Shown: positions 1 through 9,066, numbered from the stretch's first letter. The stretch: 64,000 nucleotides of DNA from Blastochloris viridis (GCA_005768725.1 VAFM01000002.1:434001-498000); one strand, 5' to 3'. Made by a program: numbers and translations. The notes: generated by a model not told the origin, from the letters alone.

Positions 1-135
1 ACCGTGCGCAAGCTGCTCACCAGCCAGCCGGAGCTGGATGCCGCGCAGAATCATATTATGACTGTCATGCCGAGCTTCGCAGGCCCTACCCAAACCACCT
101 GCGAGCAGCTCATCAACATGCTGCCGATGGCCTAA
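1..135 (+). CDS. C-terminal end of a gene cut by the window edge, possibly Kdo transferase
   Basis: An open frame enters from the left edge and stops with TAA at 133-135, giving 44 residues that end in 'CEQLINMLPMA'. The fragment is too short for a firm family call. Its helical character and a final 'G..T...L...LP' pattern resemble the C-terminus of WaaA (Kdo transferase) or LpxB, both glycosyltransferases often found beside lpxK. The 75-bp gap to lpxK on the same strand fits one operon. The identity is inference from position and weak similarity. Confidence 0.4.
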   Translation, partial: TVRKLLTSQPELDAAQNHIMTVMPSFAGPTQTTCEQLINMLPMA

Positions 136-210
136 GCGAAACCTGACGCCAGCTTACGTACCCGCATAATCTGCTGGACAAGCCGCGCGAACGCACCCCA
201 CACTCGCCTC

Positions 211-1203
211 ATGTTCGCTCCTGCCTTCTGGTACAAAAAAACGCCGTCCCTCACCGCCTACGCCCTGTGGCCGGTCGCCGCACTCTATGCCGCAGGTGCT
301 ACCCTGCACGGTAAACTCCGCGCCAAGCATCCGTACTTCGCCGGGGTACCGGTCATCAGTGTCGGCAATCTGGTGGTCGGCGGTGCCGGTAAAACCCCGG
401 TGGTGCAGTGGCTCGCCGCGCATTATGCCTCCCAGGGCCATCAGGTCGCCATTTTAAGCCGTGGTTACGGTGGTCAGGCCACCCAACCCATGCGCGTGTC
501 CGAACGCTTCCATACGGCGCAAGAAGTCGGCGACGAACCCCTCGCCCTTGCCCGTCACTTCGTCGGCCAGTCGGTCACGATCTGGGTCGGGCGCAACCGG
601 GCTGCGGTCGCCCGCCGTGCCGAAGAAGCCGGTGCCACATTGCTGATTCTCGACGACGGCTTCCAGCGCCGCGATGTTGCCCGTACCTGCGATATTCTGG
701 TCATCAACGGCCAGACCGAAAGCCCGTGGGGCAACGGCCTCACATTACCCGCAGGCCCGTTGCGCGAACCTCTTAAGCACCGCAGCCGCGCCCACTTCGC
801 TATCGTCCTGAACGAGCCGGAAAGCGGCACGCTGCCCTATTACGGCCTGCCCGCCTACCGCCTGCAAACCCAACTGACCGAAGCCAGCCTCGCACCGTTG
901 CACGGCAAACCGCTGGTGGCGTTTGCCGGTCTGGCGCACCCCGAAAAGTTCATGAAGAGCCTCGCCGCAAACGGCCTGAAACTCGCTGCCGCCATCGCCT
1001 TCCCGGATCATCACGCCTACACGCCCAAAAATCTCACCTATCTCAAACAGCGCGCCGCCGAGGCCAAAGGCATCCTCGTCACCACTACCAAAGACGCCGC
1101 CAAACTCCCGCAGGGCTTCGCGTATGTGGTCGAGCAAACCCTCACCGGCCCCCAGCAAACCGATATCCTCACCGACATCGACCAGCGCCTCACCGCCGTT
1201 TAA
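211..1203 (+). CDS. lpxK: Tetraacyldisaccharide 4'-kinase LpxK
   Basis: LpxK phosphorylates the 4' position of tetraacyldisaccharide 1-phosphate to make lipid IVA, on the inner face of the cytoplasmic membrane. The 330 residues match the family length. A hydrophobic N-terminal stretch (about residues 16-30) precedes the Walker A loop 'GGAGKTP' (57-63). 'SRGYGG' and 'LDDGFQRRD' follow; the latter carries the conserved aspartates of the active site. The ATG at 211 is the natural start, although no strong Shine-Dalgarno is visible. A strong terminator follows directly, so lpxK ends the transcription unit that enters from the left edge. It implies that this organism makes lipid A. Confidence 0.96.
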   Translation: MFAPAFWYKKTPSLTAYALWPVAALYAAGATLHGKLRAKHPYFAGVPVISVGNLVVGGAGKTPVVQWLAAHYASQGHQVAILSRGYGGQATQPMRVSERFHTAQEVGDEPLALARHFVGQSVTIWVGRNRAAVARRAEEAGATLLILDDGFQRRDVARTCDILVINGQTESPWGNGLTLPAGPLREPLKHRSRAHFAIVLNEPESGTLPYYGLPAYRLQTQLTEASLAPLHGKPLVAFAGLAHPEKFMKSLAANGLKLAAAIAFPDHHAYTPKNLTYLKQRAAEAKGILVTTTKDAAKLPQGFAYVVEQTLTGPQQTDILTDIDQRLTAV

Positions 1204-1205
1204 CC

Positions 1206-1230
1206 AAAAACCGCCCAAAGGCGGTTTTTT
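1206..1230 (+). terminator. Rho-independent terminator of lpxK
   Basis: The stem CCGCC/GGCGG (1211-1215 with 1220-1224) has a four-base loop and is flanked by five A and six T. It starts three bases after the lpxK stop codon. Confidence 0.92.
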
Positions 1231-1288
1231 CAACATCTGTTCTTTCCAGCACAAAGCCCAAGATAAGGCTGCCGCACCTCGGCTGAAT

Positions 1289-1381
1289 CCGGCGGGATGC
1301 ATTGGAGTGTTTTGGCATGGCGCGGTGTACAAGCAAAAGCATACATAAGCCAGGCCAAAACGCTTCAAGGCGCCCGTCCGG
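1289..1381. repeat. Dispersed structured repeat, copy 1
   Basis: This is the first of three related inverted-repeat elements. The outer arms are CCGGCGGG (1289-1296) and CCCGTCCGG (1373-1381). The middle stem is GTTTTGGC (1309-1316) with GCCAAAAC (1354-1361). The apical stem is GTGTA with TACAT (1325-1329, 1342-1346), closing an A-rich loop with AAAAG. The internal loop keeps 'GGCGCG' on the left and 'AAGCCA' on the right, as in copies 2 and 3. It lies 10 bp beyond the stop codon of the minus-strand membrane-protein gene. The strand on which it acts is unknown. Confidence 0.75.
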
Positions 1382-1391
1382 TTCGGCCGAA

Positions 1392-1802
1392 CTACTCCGT
1401 TGTAGCTTTCCAGAAGTAGCCTAATATCCAATCCAGCGCGAACAGCAGAACGCCCCCCAACACACCCAAAATCATATACGTCATCCCGCCACCACCCAGG
1501 TAAGCTCCGGCCGCCACGCCGAACGCCGCGGGCCACAACTTGGCCAACGCCATACCAAGCCCTAACAAAATCCCCAGACGCATACCTTCCAGCACGCCAC
1601 CGCTGGCCAAGCCCAGCAAGACACCGCCGCAGACGTGGGCCACGGCCCAGAACACCGGCAGGAACGCCACCACACCACCAATCGCGTAATACACGTACGG
1701 GTGTACTTCAAACCCGTAGCCGTTGCCGTTATCGTAAAAATAGTTGGCGGCCACCGCCGTCACCAGCAACATGACCAGAATATTCATCATCCAGCGGAAC
1801 AT
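1392..1802 (-). CDS. Small polytopic membrane protein, unknown function
   Basis: This 136-residue hydrophobic protein has about four membrane segments and a glycine-rich run 'AYLGGGGMTY' near residue 100. No family is recognised. The ATG is preceded by a clear Shine-Dalgarno (AAGGAGG, minus strand near 1811-1817). It is the last gene of a minus-strand operon: 36 bp separate it from the M23 peptidase gene upstream. Structured repeat copy 1 follows its stop. Confidence 0.7.
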   Translation of the reverse strand: MFRWMMNILVMLLVTAVAANYFYDNGNGYGFEVHPYVYYAIGGVVAFLPVFWAVAHVCGGVLLGLASGGVLEGMRLGILLGLGMALAKLWPAAFGVAAGAYLGGGGMTYMILGVLGGVLLFALDWILGYFWKATTE

Positions 1803-1838
1803 CGGGGGAGCCTCCTTAAACCTTATCGCAGCGCGCGT

Positions 1839-2648
1839 TTACTTGCGTACCCACAAGATAGGGTCAATCGGTATATTTTTCCAGTACATTCCCCAGTGCA
1901 GGTGCGGCCCGCTGCTGCGGCCAGTGGTACCGACCTTGCCGATAACATCGCCCGCTTTCACTTCATCGCCTACCTTCACGTCCATTTCCGACATATGCGC
2001 GTACACACTCGTCACCGCACCGCCATGGTCCAGCATCACTAAATTCCCGCTCATGAAGGTATCGCGCGCCAGACGCACGATGCCGTCGGCCGGCGCCTTG
2101 ATCGGCGTGCCGGTCTTGGCCGCCAGGTCATGGCCACGGTGCCAGCTGCGCTCGGTGCCGTTGTACGTGCGGCGGCTGCCGAATACCCCGCTGGTCGGCG
2201 CCGTGATCGGCAAGATCCAGTCCTGCGTAAACCCGTCACGCCAGCGGGCACCGGCCTCGGCCTTGTCGCGTGCGGCCTTGGTCGCGACGTTATCTTCGGC
2301 TACACGCTTTTCCTGCACGGGGTCGGGCGTCACGGTGCCCTGCGGCACCTTGGTGACGTTCTGGGTCACATAGGTCCGCGGTTTCAAGTTCAGCACAGTC
2401 TCCTTGCAGTTCTGTCCACCACATACGGTCAGTACCTGCTTCAACGCCGCGTTGCGGTCAAACCCGACCACGATCTCACCCTTCGGCCCGACCACAATGC
2501 TGTCCTTACCCAGCTTGACCGTGCTGTCAGGCGCCACACGCGCCACGTAAAACCCGCCGGGCTGCAGGTTCTGATGGATCACCTGCGGTGCTGCGAAAAC
2601 CGCCCCTGAGGCCATCATACATCCCATCACCATCATCATCTGCTTCAT
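1839..2648 (-). CDS. Secreted M23-family (LytM-type) metallopeptidase
   Basis: The protein is a predicted periplasmic peptidoglycan endopeptidase of 269 residues. A signal peptide ends near 'GAVFAA' (residues 15-20). A linker precedes a C-terminal M23 domain with the zinc motif HxxxD (H170, D174) and 'GPHLHWG' (H249 and H251). All expected catalytic histidines are present, so it should be active rather than a degenerate EnvC or NlpD type. Its ATG overlaps the xseA stop codon (ATGA), which indicates translational coupling. Residues 20-110 form a non-catalytic region I cannot assign. Confidence 0.9.
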   Translation of the reverse strand: MKQMMMVMGCMMASGAVFAAPQVIHQNLQPGGFYVARVAPDSTVKLGKDSIVVGPKGEIVVGFDRNAALKQVLTVCGGQNCKETVLNLKPRTYVTQNVTKVPQGTVTPDPVQEKRVAEDNVATKAARDKAEAGARWRDGFTQDWILPITAPTSGVFGSRRTYNGTERSWHRGHDLAAKTGTPIKAPADGIVRLARDTFMSGNLVMLDHGGAVTSVYAHMSEMDVKVGDEVKAGDVIGKVGTTGRSSGPHLHWGMYWKNIPIDPILWVRK

Positions 2649-3871
2649 GCCAGGGTCCCTTCCCGTTGTCCGTCTTTAAAATGAATCGTCATCGCCCCCG
2701 CCTCGGCGTTCGCACTGCGCAGTGGCTGGCCGTCGCGCGTCAGGTACACATAGCCGCGCGCCAGCGGTACATCGGGGCCGTGGGCCGCCAACACCCGCGC
2801 CATCGCCTCCAGCCGTTCACGGGCTAAATTCACGCGCTGCGGCACCAGCTTACGCAAACGCTCATCCAGTTCGCCCAGGCGCTGACCGGCCTGCACTACC
2901 TGGCGCCGCGGATCCGGCAATAAACGCTGCATATACGCCAAACGCTGACGCAACTCCGCAATCTGCCCCACCATCGTCTGGCGCATGCGGCGCTGGGTCA
3001 GTGTCAATCCATACAGAAGATCCTCCCGCACCGGCACCACCATCTCCGCCGCCGCACTCGGTGTAGGCGCACGTATGTCCGCCGCAAAATCGCACAGCGT
3101 CACATCCGGTTCGTGGCCCACCCCGCTCACTACCGGTATGGCACTGCCCGCCACCGCCCGCACCACCACCTCGGCATTGAACGGCATCAGGTCTTCAAAA
3201 CTCCCCCCGCCGCGGGCCACAATCAACACATCCGGCCGCGTCGCATCCGGCAGCGCATTAAAGCCTTCAATCGCCGCCGCCACCTGTTCCGCCGCGCCTG
3301 TGCCCTGCACCGCAACCGGCCACAGCACCACCTCACGCGGACACCGGTCCGCGATCCGGTGCAGCATATCCTGTATTACTGCCCCGGTCGGGCTGGTGAT
3401 GATCCCGATGCGCTTGGGCAGCAGCGGTATCGCGCGCTTCTCACTGGCATCAAACAACCCTTCGGCCATCAGGCGCTGCTTTAGCTCTTCCAGTTGCTGC
3501 ATCAGCGCGCCAAGCCCTGCAGGCTCCATGCTGTCAGCCAAAATCTGGTAACTGCTGCGCTGGGCATAGGTGGTCAGTTTACCCTTCACCACCACCAGTG
3601 TGCCGTTGGCGGGTACTTTGGCCCACCGGGACACCGTGCTGCGCCACGCCACACCGTTGATCACGGCGCCCGCATCCTTGATGTCGAAGTAAAAATGCCC
3701 GCTGGAATGCAGCTTGCCGCCGCTGATCTCACCCTGCACCACCACACTGCCAAAGCCCGCTTCCACACGGGCTTTCACCTTGGCCGCCAGCTCGGTTACG
3801 GTCCATACCGGCAAGACCGCCGGAGCAACGTCCAGCTCAACCTCATCCGGTACGTCGAATAAATCCCGCAT
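2645..3871 (-). CDS. xseA: Exodeoxyribonuclease VII large subunit
   Basis: XseA is the catalytic large subunit of exonuclease VII, which degrades single-stranded DNA from both ends. The 408 residues contain the N-terminal OB-fold ('VQGEISGGKLHSSGHFYFD'), the core motif 'GIITSPTGAVIQDMLHR' and the acidic 'VARGGGSFEDLMPFN'. The start codon overlaps the stop of the upstream M16 gene by one base (TAATG), and its own stop overlaps the M23 start. Its small partner XseB is not in this window. Confidence 0.96.
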   Translation of the reverse strand: MRDLFDVPDEVELDVAPAVLPVWTVTELAAKVKARVEAGFGSVVVQGEISGGKLHSSGHFYFDIKDAGAVINGVAWRSTVSRWAKVPANGTLVVVKGKLTTYAQRSSYQILADSMEPAGLGALMQQLEELKQRLMAEGLFDASEKRAIPLLPKRIGIITSPTGAVIQDMLHRIADRCPREVVLWPVAVQGTGAAEQVAAAIEGFNALPDATRPDVLIVARGGGSFEDLMPFNAEVVVRAVAGSAIPVVSGVGHEPDVTLCDFAADIRAPTPSAAAEMVVPVREDLLYGLTLTQRRMRQTMVGQIAELRQRLAYMQRLLPDPRRQVVQAGQRLGELDERLRKLVPQRVNLARERLEAMARVLAAHGPDVPLARGYVYLTRDGQPLRSANAEAGAMTIHFKDGQREGTLA

Positions 3872-5289
3872 TATTCGGCGTCCAGCGCCTCTTTGTCACC
3901 GACGATCACCAACGCCGCATCTTCAGGTCGGATCAAACGCTGCGCCACGCGCTGCACATCTTCCTTGGTCACGGCGGCGATCTTCTTCGGCCAATCGGTC
4001 AGATACTCCTTCGGCAGGCTCTCACTCTGCATCATCGCGATCATGTTCAGCAGCTTGGCGTTGCTGTCCAAACGCAGCGGGAAGCTCCCGATCAGATACG
4101 CCTTGGCATCCGCCAGTTCCTCATCGCCCACCGGTTCTTCACGGATGGTCTTCAGATGCGTGCGCACCAGACCAAGTGCTTTGGTCACATTGGCATTGCC
4201 GGTGGCAAAACTGATGTAGAACATCCCGTTATGCGGCAGTGGCGCGTTCACGCTGTTAATGCCGTACACAAGGCCGTGCTTCTCACGCACATCCAGGCCC
4301 AGGCGGCTGGTCAGCACGTTGCCACCCAGCATTTCATTCATCACCAGCATCGCGTAAAAATCCGGGTCGGTACGCGGCAAGCCCAGGTGGCCGAACAGCA
4401 CGGTCGCCTGCGGCACCTCCATCTGCTTCTTCACCAGTTGCGGTGTGGTCGGGCTGGGCACGGCATCAATCGCATACCGCACGTCACCGGCCGGTAAATC
4501 CCCCAGCACTTTGTCCAGCAGGCGGCTCACATCCTTGGCCGAGATATCACCCACCACGGCAATGCGCAGGTTGGCCTTGGTAAAATAACGGTCGTGCCAG
4601 GCACGCGCATCGGCCTCATTCAGGCTCGCCACCGTGGTCAGGGTACCGTCACCGCCATTGGCGTAAGCGTGGTCGCCATACACGGCCGGGCGGAACAGAC
4701 GCCACGCCACGGTACTCGGATCTTCATCCCCCTGACGGATATCCGCCAGCAACGCATCGCGCATGCGGGCCACGGCATCGGCGTCATAACGCGGCGCATT
4801 CACGGCCAGGCCCATCAGCTCAAACGCACGTTCCTTGTGCTCGCTCAAGGTGGTCAGATTGATCCCGAAATCCTGCATATCGGTATTCGCGCCAAAACGG
4901 GCACCAATAGCGTCCAGTTCTTCACGGAAGGCCTTGGCGTCGTACTCACCGGCACCTTCATCGGTCAGCGCGGCGGTAAACTGGGCCACACCCTGCTTGT
5001 CCTTGTGTTCCAGCATGGCACCGGCTCTAAAATTAAGCTCCACCGCCACCATCGGCAGTTCCGGGGCATTGATCAGCCATACATGCAGCCCTTTCGGGGT
5101 GACGATGTCCTGAATCTTGCTGCTGTCAAATCCGCCGGAAACCGCGGCCTGCGTCTGGTCTTGGGTCATGCTTTTCTCGCTTACATTAAGGGGAGTTGTC
5201 GGGGCGCAGGCGCTCATCGCCCAACCTGCTGCAGCCATCAGTACGCCCGCCGTCAGGCCACGCACTTTGTTGCTATGTGTTTTTATCAT
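3871..5289 (-). CDS. M16 family protein, non-catalytic subunit, lipoprotein-like
   Basis: This 472-residue insulinase-fold protein begins with a signal peptide and a plausible lipobox ('AMSAC', Cys28), so it is probably exported and lipidated. The zinc motif HxxEH of M16 peptidases is missing: the equivalent site reads 'QFTAA' (residues 103-107). C-terminal M16 features are kept, such as 'REKHGLVYGINS'. It is therefore the inactive partner type of a two-component M16B enzyme, with the active subunit encoded at 7205-8608. The two genes are unusually separated by a pair of transporter genes. It heads the operon M16-xseA-M23-membrane protein. Confidence 0.9.
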   Translation of the reverse strand: MIKTHSNKVRGLTAGVLMAAAGWAMSACAPTTPLNVSEKSMTQDQTQAAVSGGFDSSKIQDIVTPKGLHVWLINAPELPMVAVELNFRAGAMLEHKDKQGVAQFTAALTDEGAGEYDAKAFREELDAIGARFGANTDMQDFGINLTTLSEHKERAFELMGLAVNAPRYDADAVARMRDALLADIRQGDEDPSTVAWRLFRPAVYGDHAYANGGDGTLTTVASLNEADARAWHDRYFTKANLRIAVVGDISAKDVSRLLDKVLGDLPAGDVRYAIDAVPSPTTPQLVKKQMEVPQATVLFGHLGLPRTDPDFYAMLVMNEMLGGNVLTSRLGLDVREKHGLVYGINSVNAPLPHNGMFYISFATGNANVTKALGLVRTHLKTIREEPVGDEELADAKAYLIGSFPLRLDSNAKLLNMIAMMQSESLPKEYLTDWPKKIAAVTKEDVQRVAQRLIRPEDAALVIVGDKEALDAE

Positions 5290-5313
5290 TCGGTAACCCC
5301 CGTTTACCGGCGC

Positions 5314-5343
5314 ATCCTAGCCCGAAATAAGGCTCCGAGGCAA
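5314..5343 (-). promoter_or_regulatory. Candidate promoter for the M16-xseA operon
   Basis: On the minus strand, TTGCCT (5338-5343) and TAGGAT (5314-5319) are separated by 18 bp, 25 bp before the M16 start codon. This is a fair match to a housekeeping promoter but not a strong one. Confidence 0.35.
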
Positions 5344-5345
5344 TC

Positions 5346-6224
5346 TTAAGCGGCACCCACAGCAACCAAAATAGCGCCAGCAAGAAGAAGTACCCCACCC
5401 CACCAGTTCGTACGCTCGTTATGCGCGTAATAACCATGGATCGCCAGCCACAGTGCCGAAAGCATCGTAATCGCCCCCACATACCCAGGGTTGGGCGCTA
5501 ATGCCAATGCCAGCAGAAACACACTCAGGCTCACCATCAGAATCGCCCCGAACAGCGCACTCAACAGCACCTCGCGCCGGGTCGGTACAAAGCGCCGGGT
5601 CATCATCAAACCCACCGCACAGCCGATGCTATTCGTCATGGCCAGAAACGCCGTGGCACTGCCCACCACGCGCCACACATCACCGCTCGGCGCCTCCAGC
5701 GCATATTTAGCCACCACATCCCCGATCGCCAGCAGCACCGCCACCGGCACGATCGCCAAAATCGCCGCCTTGCTGGCATCGTTCCGGCGCAGATGCGTAA
5801 ACGCATAAACGCACGCGGCAAAGCCCGCCGCCACCAGCACACCGCGCCACGGCACCGCCGCCAGCAGCGTCACACTCGCCGGGTCCAGCAGGCCCCACAG
5901 CACAAACCCCAGCAGCATTTTCATCGGAATATACAGCGCGGTCAGCCGCCCGCCATGCTTGGCCGCAGCATCAAACAAAAGCTTGTCAGAGAGCGCCAGC
6001 AGCACCCCCATCGCCAGCGCAATCATATAAAACGCCGGCGTCTCCGGCCACGGCAATACCAGATACGATGCCACCGCCAGCGGCGCCACACCCAGCCAGC
6101 GCAGCACGACAAGCTTGCCGCCATCCACCTTGGCATAATGGTTGAACCCGACGATCACCGCCCCGCAAAAACTGAACACCAGCGCCAGAACAGGCCACAG
6201 CGGAAAAGCAGATGGCAGATCCAT
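5346..6224 (-). CDS. DMT/EamA-type membrane transporter
   Basis: The 292-residue polytopic protein has about ten hydrophobic segments and the length of drug/metabolite-superfamily (EamA) permeases. The substrate cannot be predicted. It is similar in layout to the gene just upstream at 6224-7126 and shares phrases such as 'ALYIPMKMLLGFVLWGLLDP' with that gene's 'AILYVPLKAVLVFVLWAIID', so the pair is a tandem duplication. The start codon overlaps the previous stop (TAATG), so the two are co-translated and may form a heterodimer. Confidence 0.75.
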   Translation of the reverse strand: MDLPSAFPLWPVLALVFSFCGAVIVGFNHYAKVDGGKLVVLRWLGVAPLAVASYLVLPWPETPAFYMIALAMGVLLALSDKLLFDAAAKHGGRLTALYIPMKMLLGFVLWGLLDPASVTLLAAVPWRGVLVAAGFAACVYAFTHLRRNDASKAAILAIVPVAVLLAIGDVVAKYALEAPSGDVWRVVGSATAFLAMTNSIGCAVGLMMTRRFVPTRREVLLSALFGAILMVSLSVFLLALALAPNPGYVGAITMLSALWLAIHGYYAHNERTNWWGGVLLLAGAILVAVGAA

Positions 6225-7126
6225 TACGACACCAGATACATCAGGATGATTGCCGCCGCGACGACCACAGTCCCGGCCATCGGGTTGGCGTCGTCCTTAA
6301 TGCCCGCATAGCGGTGGTACACCAGCAGCCACACCGGCGTGAGCATGATCACCATGCTCGCATAGGCTGGGCTGGGCGCCAGTACCAGCGCCATGAAGAA
6401 GCACACCTGATTCCCCATCTGCCCCAACGCCGCACGGAACGCACTGGTCACCAGTTTCGGCGTGTAAAACGGCAGTTCCGGCTTGGGGCGGAACGGATAG
6501 ATCATCAGACTGACCAGCGAACTGGTCGCGGTCATCAGGAACAGGAAGATCAGCAAACGCTGGTGCAGCACCTCCGGCGTAATGCTCAAACGCGCCAGAA
6601 TATCGCCCACACCGTACAGCACCACAATCGGCATCACCGCGCGGAAACTGCTCCAGCTCACGTCGTTCTTGCGAAACTCCGCCAGCGCCGCGATCATGGT
6701 GCCAAGGCACACCATCACACCCATCGTCACCAGCGGTTTGTCCATCACATGGTGGCGCGCCACGGGATCGATGATCGCCCACAGCACAAACACCAGCACG
6801 GCCTTCAGCGGCACGTACAGAATCGCCACACGGCCATTGTGCTTGTTGGCCAGGTCGTTCTGAATGGTAAAACCGACGATCATCGACACCCCGCCGAAGA
6901 ACGCCACGGCATAGAACGACCAGTCCGTCGGCCACGGGTTAAGAAGCGTCAGCGGCAACCAGAATCCCGCCGTCATCGCCGAGCGCCAGAAGTTCAGCCG
7001 GAACCCCTCCTGCCGCGCACGGCGGTTCACTTCCACGTTCTGGGCAGCAAGCAGGCTGCTGGCAAGGGCCAGTACAAGCCACAGCCACGGCCAGGTCAGC
7101 ACGGGCAGGTCAAGAGAATCGGGCAC
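6224..7126 (-). CDS. DMT/EamA-type membrane transporter, paralogue of the next gene
   Basis: The 300-residue inner-membrane protein has about ten predicted helices and is the first of two tandem paralogues. Matching landmarks between the two include a conserved 'LYVPLKAVLVFVLWAI' helix and a 'NDVSW/NDASK' loop. Heterodimeric small permeases commonly occur as coupled pairs, but no substrate evidence is visible. Only about 18 bp separate the start from the terminator of the preceding M16 gene. The promoter must therefore overlap that terminator, or transcription depends on read-through. Confidence 0.75.
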   Translation of the reverse strand: MPDSLDLPVLTWPWLWLVLALASSLLAAQNVEVNRRARQEGFRLNFWRSAMTAGFWLPLTLLNPWPTDWSFYAVAFFGGVSMIVGFTIQNDLANKHNGRVAILYVPLKAVLVFVLWAIIDPVARHHVMDKPLVTMGVMVCLGTMIAALAEFRKNDVSWSSFRAVMPIVVLYGVGDILARLSITPEVLHQRLLIFLFLMTATSSLVSLMIYPFRPKPELPFYTPKLVTSAFRAALGQMGNQVCFFMALVLAPSPAYASMVIMLTPVWLLVYHRYAGIKDDANPMAGTVVVAAAIILMYLVS

Positions 7127-7144
7127 GGTATGGGTCTTTCCACT

Positions 7145-7181
7145 AAAAAAGGGGCTGAAGCACAGGCTTCATCCCCTCTTT
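7145..7181 (-). terminator. Rho-independent terminator of the M16 peptidase gene
   Basis: On the minus strand the stem pairs TGAAGC with GCTTCA and GGGG with CCCC around an ACAG loop. Six T follow, read as AAAAAA at 7145-7150 on the plus strand. It separates the lspA/M16 operon from the transporter pair. Confidence 0.88.
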
Positions 7182-7204
7182 GTAGCAGCGAAACGGCCGG
7201 TTAC

Positions 7205-8608
7205 CTACTGATCTTTGGTCACCTTCAGTTTTCCAAGCTGGGCGGTGTTGCCCGCCAGCACGGCCAGCGTGCGGCTTTCGGGTTTAAGGTACTTCCGCGC
7301 CAGCGCATTCACGTCAGCCACGGTCAGGTCTTCCAGCTCATCCTGCCAGCTATTGAAGTCCGCGATCTTGCCACCCACGGTCACCCACATACCCAGGCGG
7401 TACAGGCTCGTGAACGGATCATCACGGGCATAAATTTCATCCGCCTTCAGGCTCACCTTGGCGCGCTCCAGCTCGGCATCGGTCACGCCGTTGGCCAGCA
7501 GCTCATCCACCAGCTTCTGCACGGCGTCACCAATCTTATCCGCCGGCACGGTCTCCTTCGGCTGAACCGACAGGTCAAACGTACTTTCCCCCGCACGCAC
7601 CACGTCGTACTGCGCGCTGGCGCTGTCGGCGAGCTGCTGCTTCACCACCAGCTCCTGATACAGACGCGCGGTCGAGCCGCCGCCTAAGATCTCGGCCAGC
7701 ACCCACAAACCGGTCGCTTCACCCTTCACAACCGGTGCACCGGCCACGCCCTGAAACTGGCTCGGCGTGCGGTACATCGCGGTCCAGCTCGCCACCTGCA
7801 CCTGCGGATCAATCTTGATGTACTCCAGCGGCGTGCTGCGCAGCGGTTCCACCGGCACCACACGGGCGGGCACGTTCTCGCGGGCCAAACGTCCGTAGTA
7901 CTTCTCTGCCAGCGGCTTCACCTGCTCGGCGGTCACATTCCCCACCAGGATCAGCGTCGCGTTGTTCGGCGCATAGTGGGTCTTGTACCAGTCGATGGCG
8001 TCTTCAAACGTGTAGCCCTGAATATCCGCACCCCATCCAATGATCGGGTGACCATAAGTATGGTGAATGTAATGGCGACGCATCACCTGTTCAAAAAAGC
8101 GGTCGCTCGGGTCGCTGTCGGTGCGCAGTTTGCGCTCTTCCGCCACCACATTGCGCTCGGGCTGGAACACCGCATCCGAAAGCTGCAGGTTCTCCATACG
8201 GTCGCTCTCAATGTCCATCATCGGCTCAAGCTCGGTTACCGGAATCTTCTCGTAGTAGGCCGTAAAATCGTAGCTGGTGAAGGCGTTCAGCACACCGCCC
8301 TTACGCTGCACCATCTTGTCCATCACACCCGCCGGGTAGGTCTTGGTGCCCTTGAACATCAGGTGTTCGGTCATGTGGGCCAGGCCGGTTTTGCCGGGTT
8401 TTTCGTCCATGCTGCCCACGTTGTACCACACGCTGTGGGTTACCACCGGTGCACGGCCGTCATGCACCACCACCACCTTCATACCGTTCTCAAGCGTAAA
8501 ATCCTGAATATCCATCTCAGCGTATCCTTTATTCGCAAATGTCATGCTTCCCAGCAGCAGCAGGGCGCCCATGGCGCCCCGCATGCCGAAATTCAAGCCG
8601 AAGCTCAT
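7205..8608 (-). CDS. M16 family zinc peptidase, catalytic subunit
   Basis: This is a 467-residue exported peptidase of the insulinase/PqqL family. A signal peptide ends near 'KGYA' (residue 30). The inverted zinc motif HxxEH is intact as 'HMTEH' (residues 78-82), and the distal glutamate lies in 'NVVAEERKLRTDSDP'. It should be the active half of a two-subunit M16B peptidase whose inactive half is at 3871-5289. It is the last gene of the ileS-unknown-lspA-DUF3035-M16 series, an order common in alphaproteobacteria. Confidence 0.93.
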   Translation of the reverse strand: MSFGLNFGMRGAMGALLLLGSMTFANKGYAEMDIQDFTLENGMKVVVVHDGRAPVVTHSVWYNVGSMDEKPGKTGLAHMTEHLMFKGTKTYPAGVMDKMVQRKGGVLNAFTSYDFTAYYEKIPVTELEPMMDIESDRMENLQLSDAVFQPERNVVAEERKLRTDSDPSDRFFEQVMRRHYIHHTYGHPIIGWGADIQGYTFEDAIDWYKTHYAPNNATLILVGNVTAEQVKPLAEKYYGRLARENVPARVVPVEPLRSTPLEYIKIDPQVQVASWTAMYRTPSQFQGVAGAPVVKGEATGLWVLAEILGGGSTARLYQELVVKQQLADSASAQYDVVRAGESTFDLSVQPKETVPADKIGDAVQKLVDELLANGVTDAELERAKVSLKADEIYARDDPFTSLYRLGMWVTVGGKIADFNSWQDELEDLTVADVNALARKYLKPESRTLAVLAGNTAQLGKLKVTKDQ

Positions 8609-8616
8609 AGCCGCGT

Positions 8617-9066
8617 CTACTCGTCGTCCGACTGTCCGCCGAACCAGCGGCCGAACAGGCCCTTCTTGGCCTTGGCCTCTTCACGGGCCTGCAGTTCTTC
8701 AGGCGTGACCACACGCAGATCTTCGCGCACGCTCGGGTCAGCAACCACGCCTACCTGCTGGCTGGTCTGCTTCACAAGCCAGTCGTCACCGGCCGGAACA
8801 GCCCCAGCCGACGGCGCCACAGCGGTTGCACTCACACCGGTGATCAGGCTCTGGGCTTCCACGGTCTTCTGGGCGCGCAGCACGCTTTCATAATCGGCGG
8901 CTTCACGGGGCGGACGCAATTCATACTGCGGCGGCAGCGCCAGCGTCGGGCCATCGATAACCTGCGTTTCATCCGGCAGGCTTTTGCCCATCAGTTTACC
9001 GGCACTGTTGCCGCAGGCTGCCAGCAGCAACGCTGTTGCCACCATGGCTATCTGCACTTTACGCAT
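8617..9066 (-). CDS. DUF3035-family lipoprotein
   Basis: This 149-residue protein has a lipoprotein signal ('ALLLAACGN') and the DUF3035 hallmark 'LALPPQYELRPPRE' (about residues 42-55). The ATG at 9066 is preferred over an upstream in-frame start because AGGGGA lies 7 bp ahead of it. The location between lspA and an M16 peptidase gene is typical of this family in alphaproteobacteria. Its molecular role is unknown. Being placed next to the lipoprotein signal peptidase gene may be coincidental, but the protein is itself an LspA substrate. Confidence 0.82.
   Translation of the reverse strand: MRKVQIAMVATALLLAACGNSAGKLMGKSLPDETQVIDGPTLALPPQYELRPPREAADYESVLRAQKTVEAQSLITGVSATAVAPSAGAVPAGDDWLVKQTSQQVGVVADPSVREDLRVVTPEELQAREEAKAKKGLFGRWFGGQSDDE

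Noticed and set aside
1289..1381. Structured repeat as a plain transcription terminator
   Set aside because: No T tract on either strand after the outer stem; a separate true terminator for lpxK lies at 1206-1230.
6212..7687. A 491-codon open frame on the plus strand opposite the transporter and M16 genes
   Set aside because: Low-complexity His/Arg/Gln composition and full overlap with clear minus-strand genes and a terminator.
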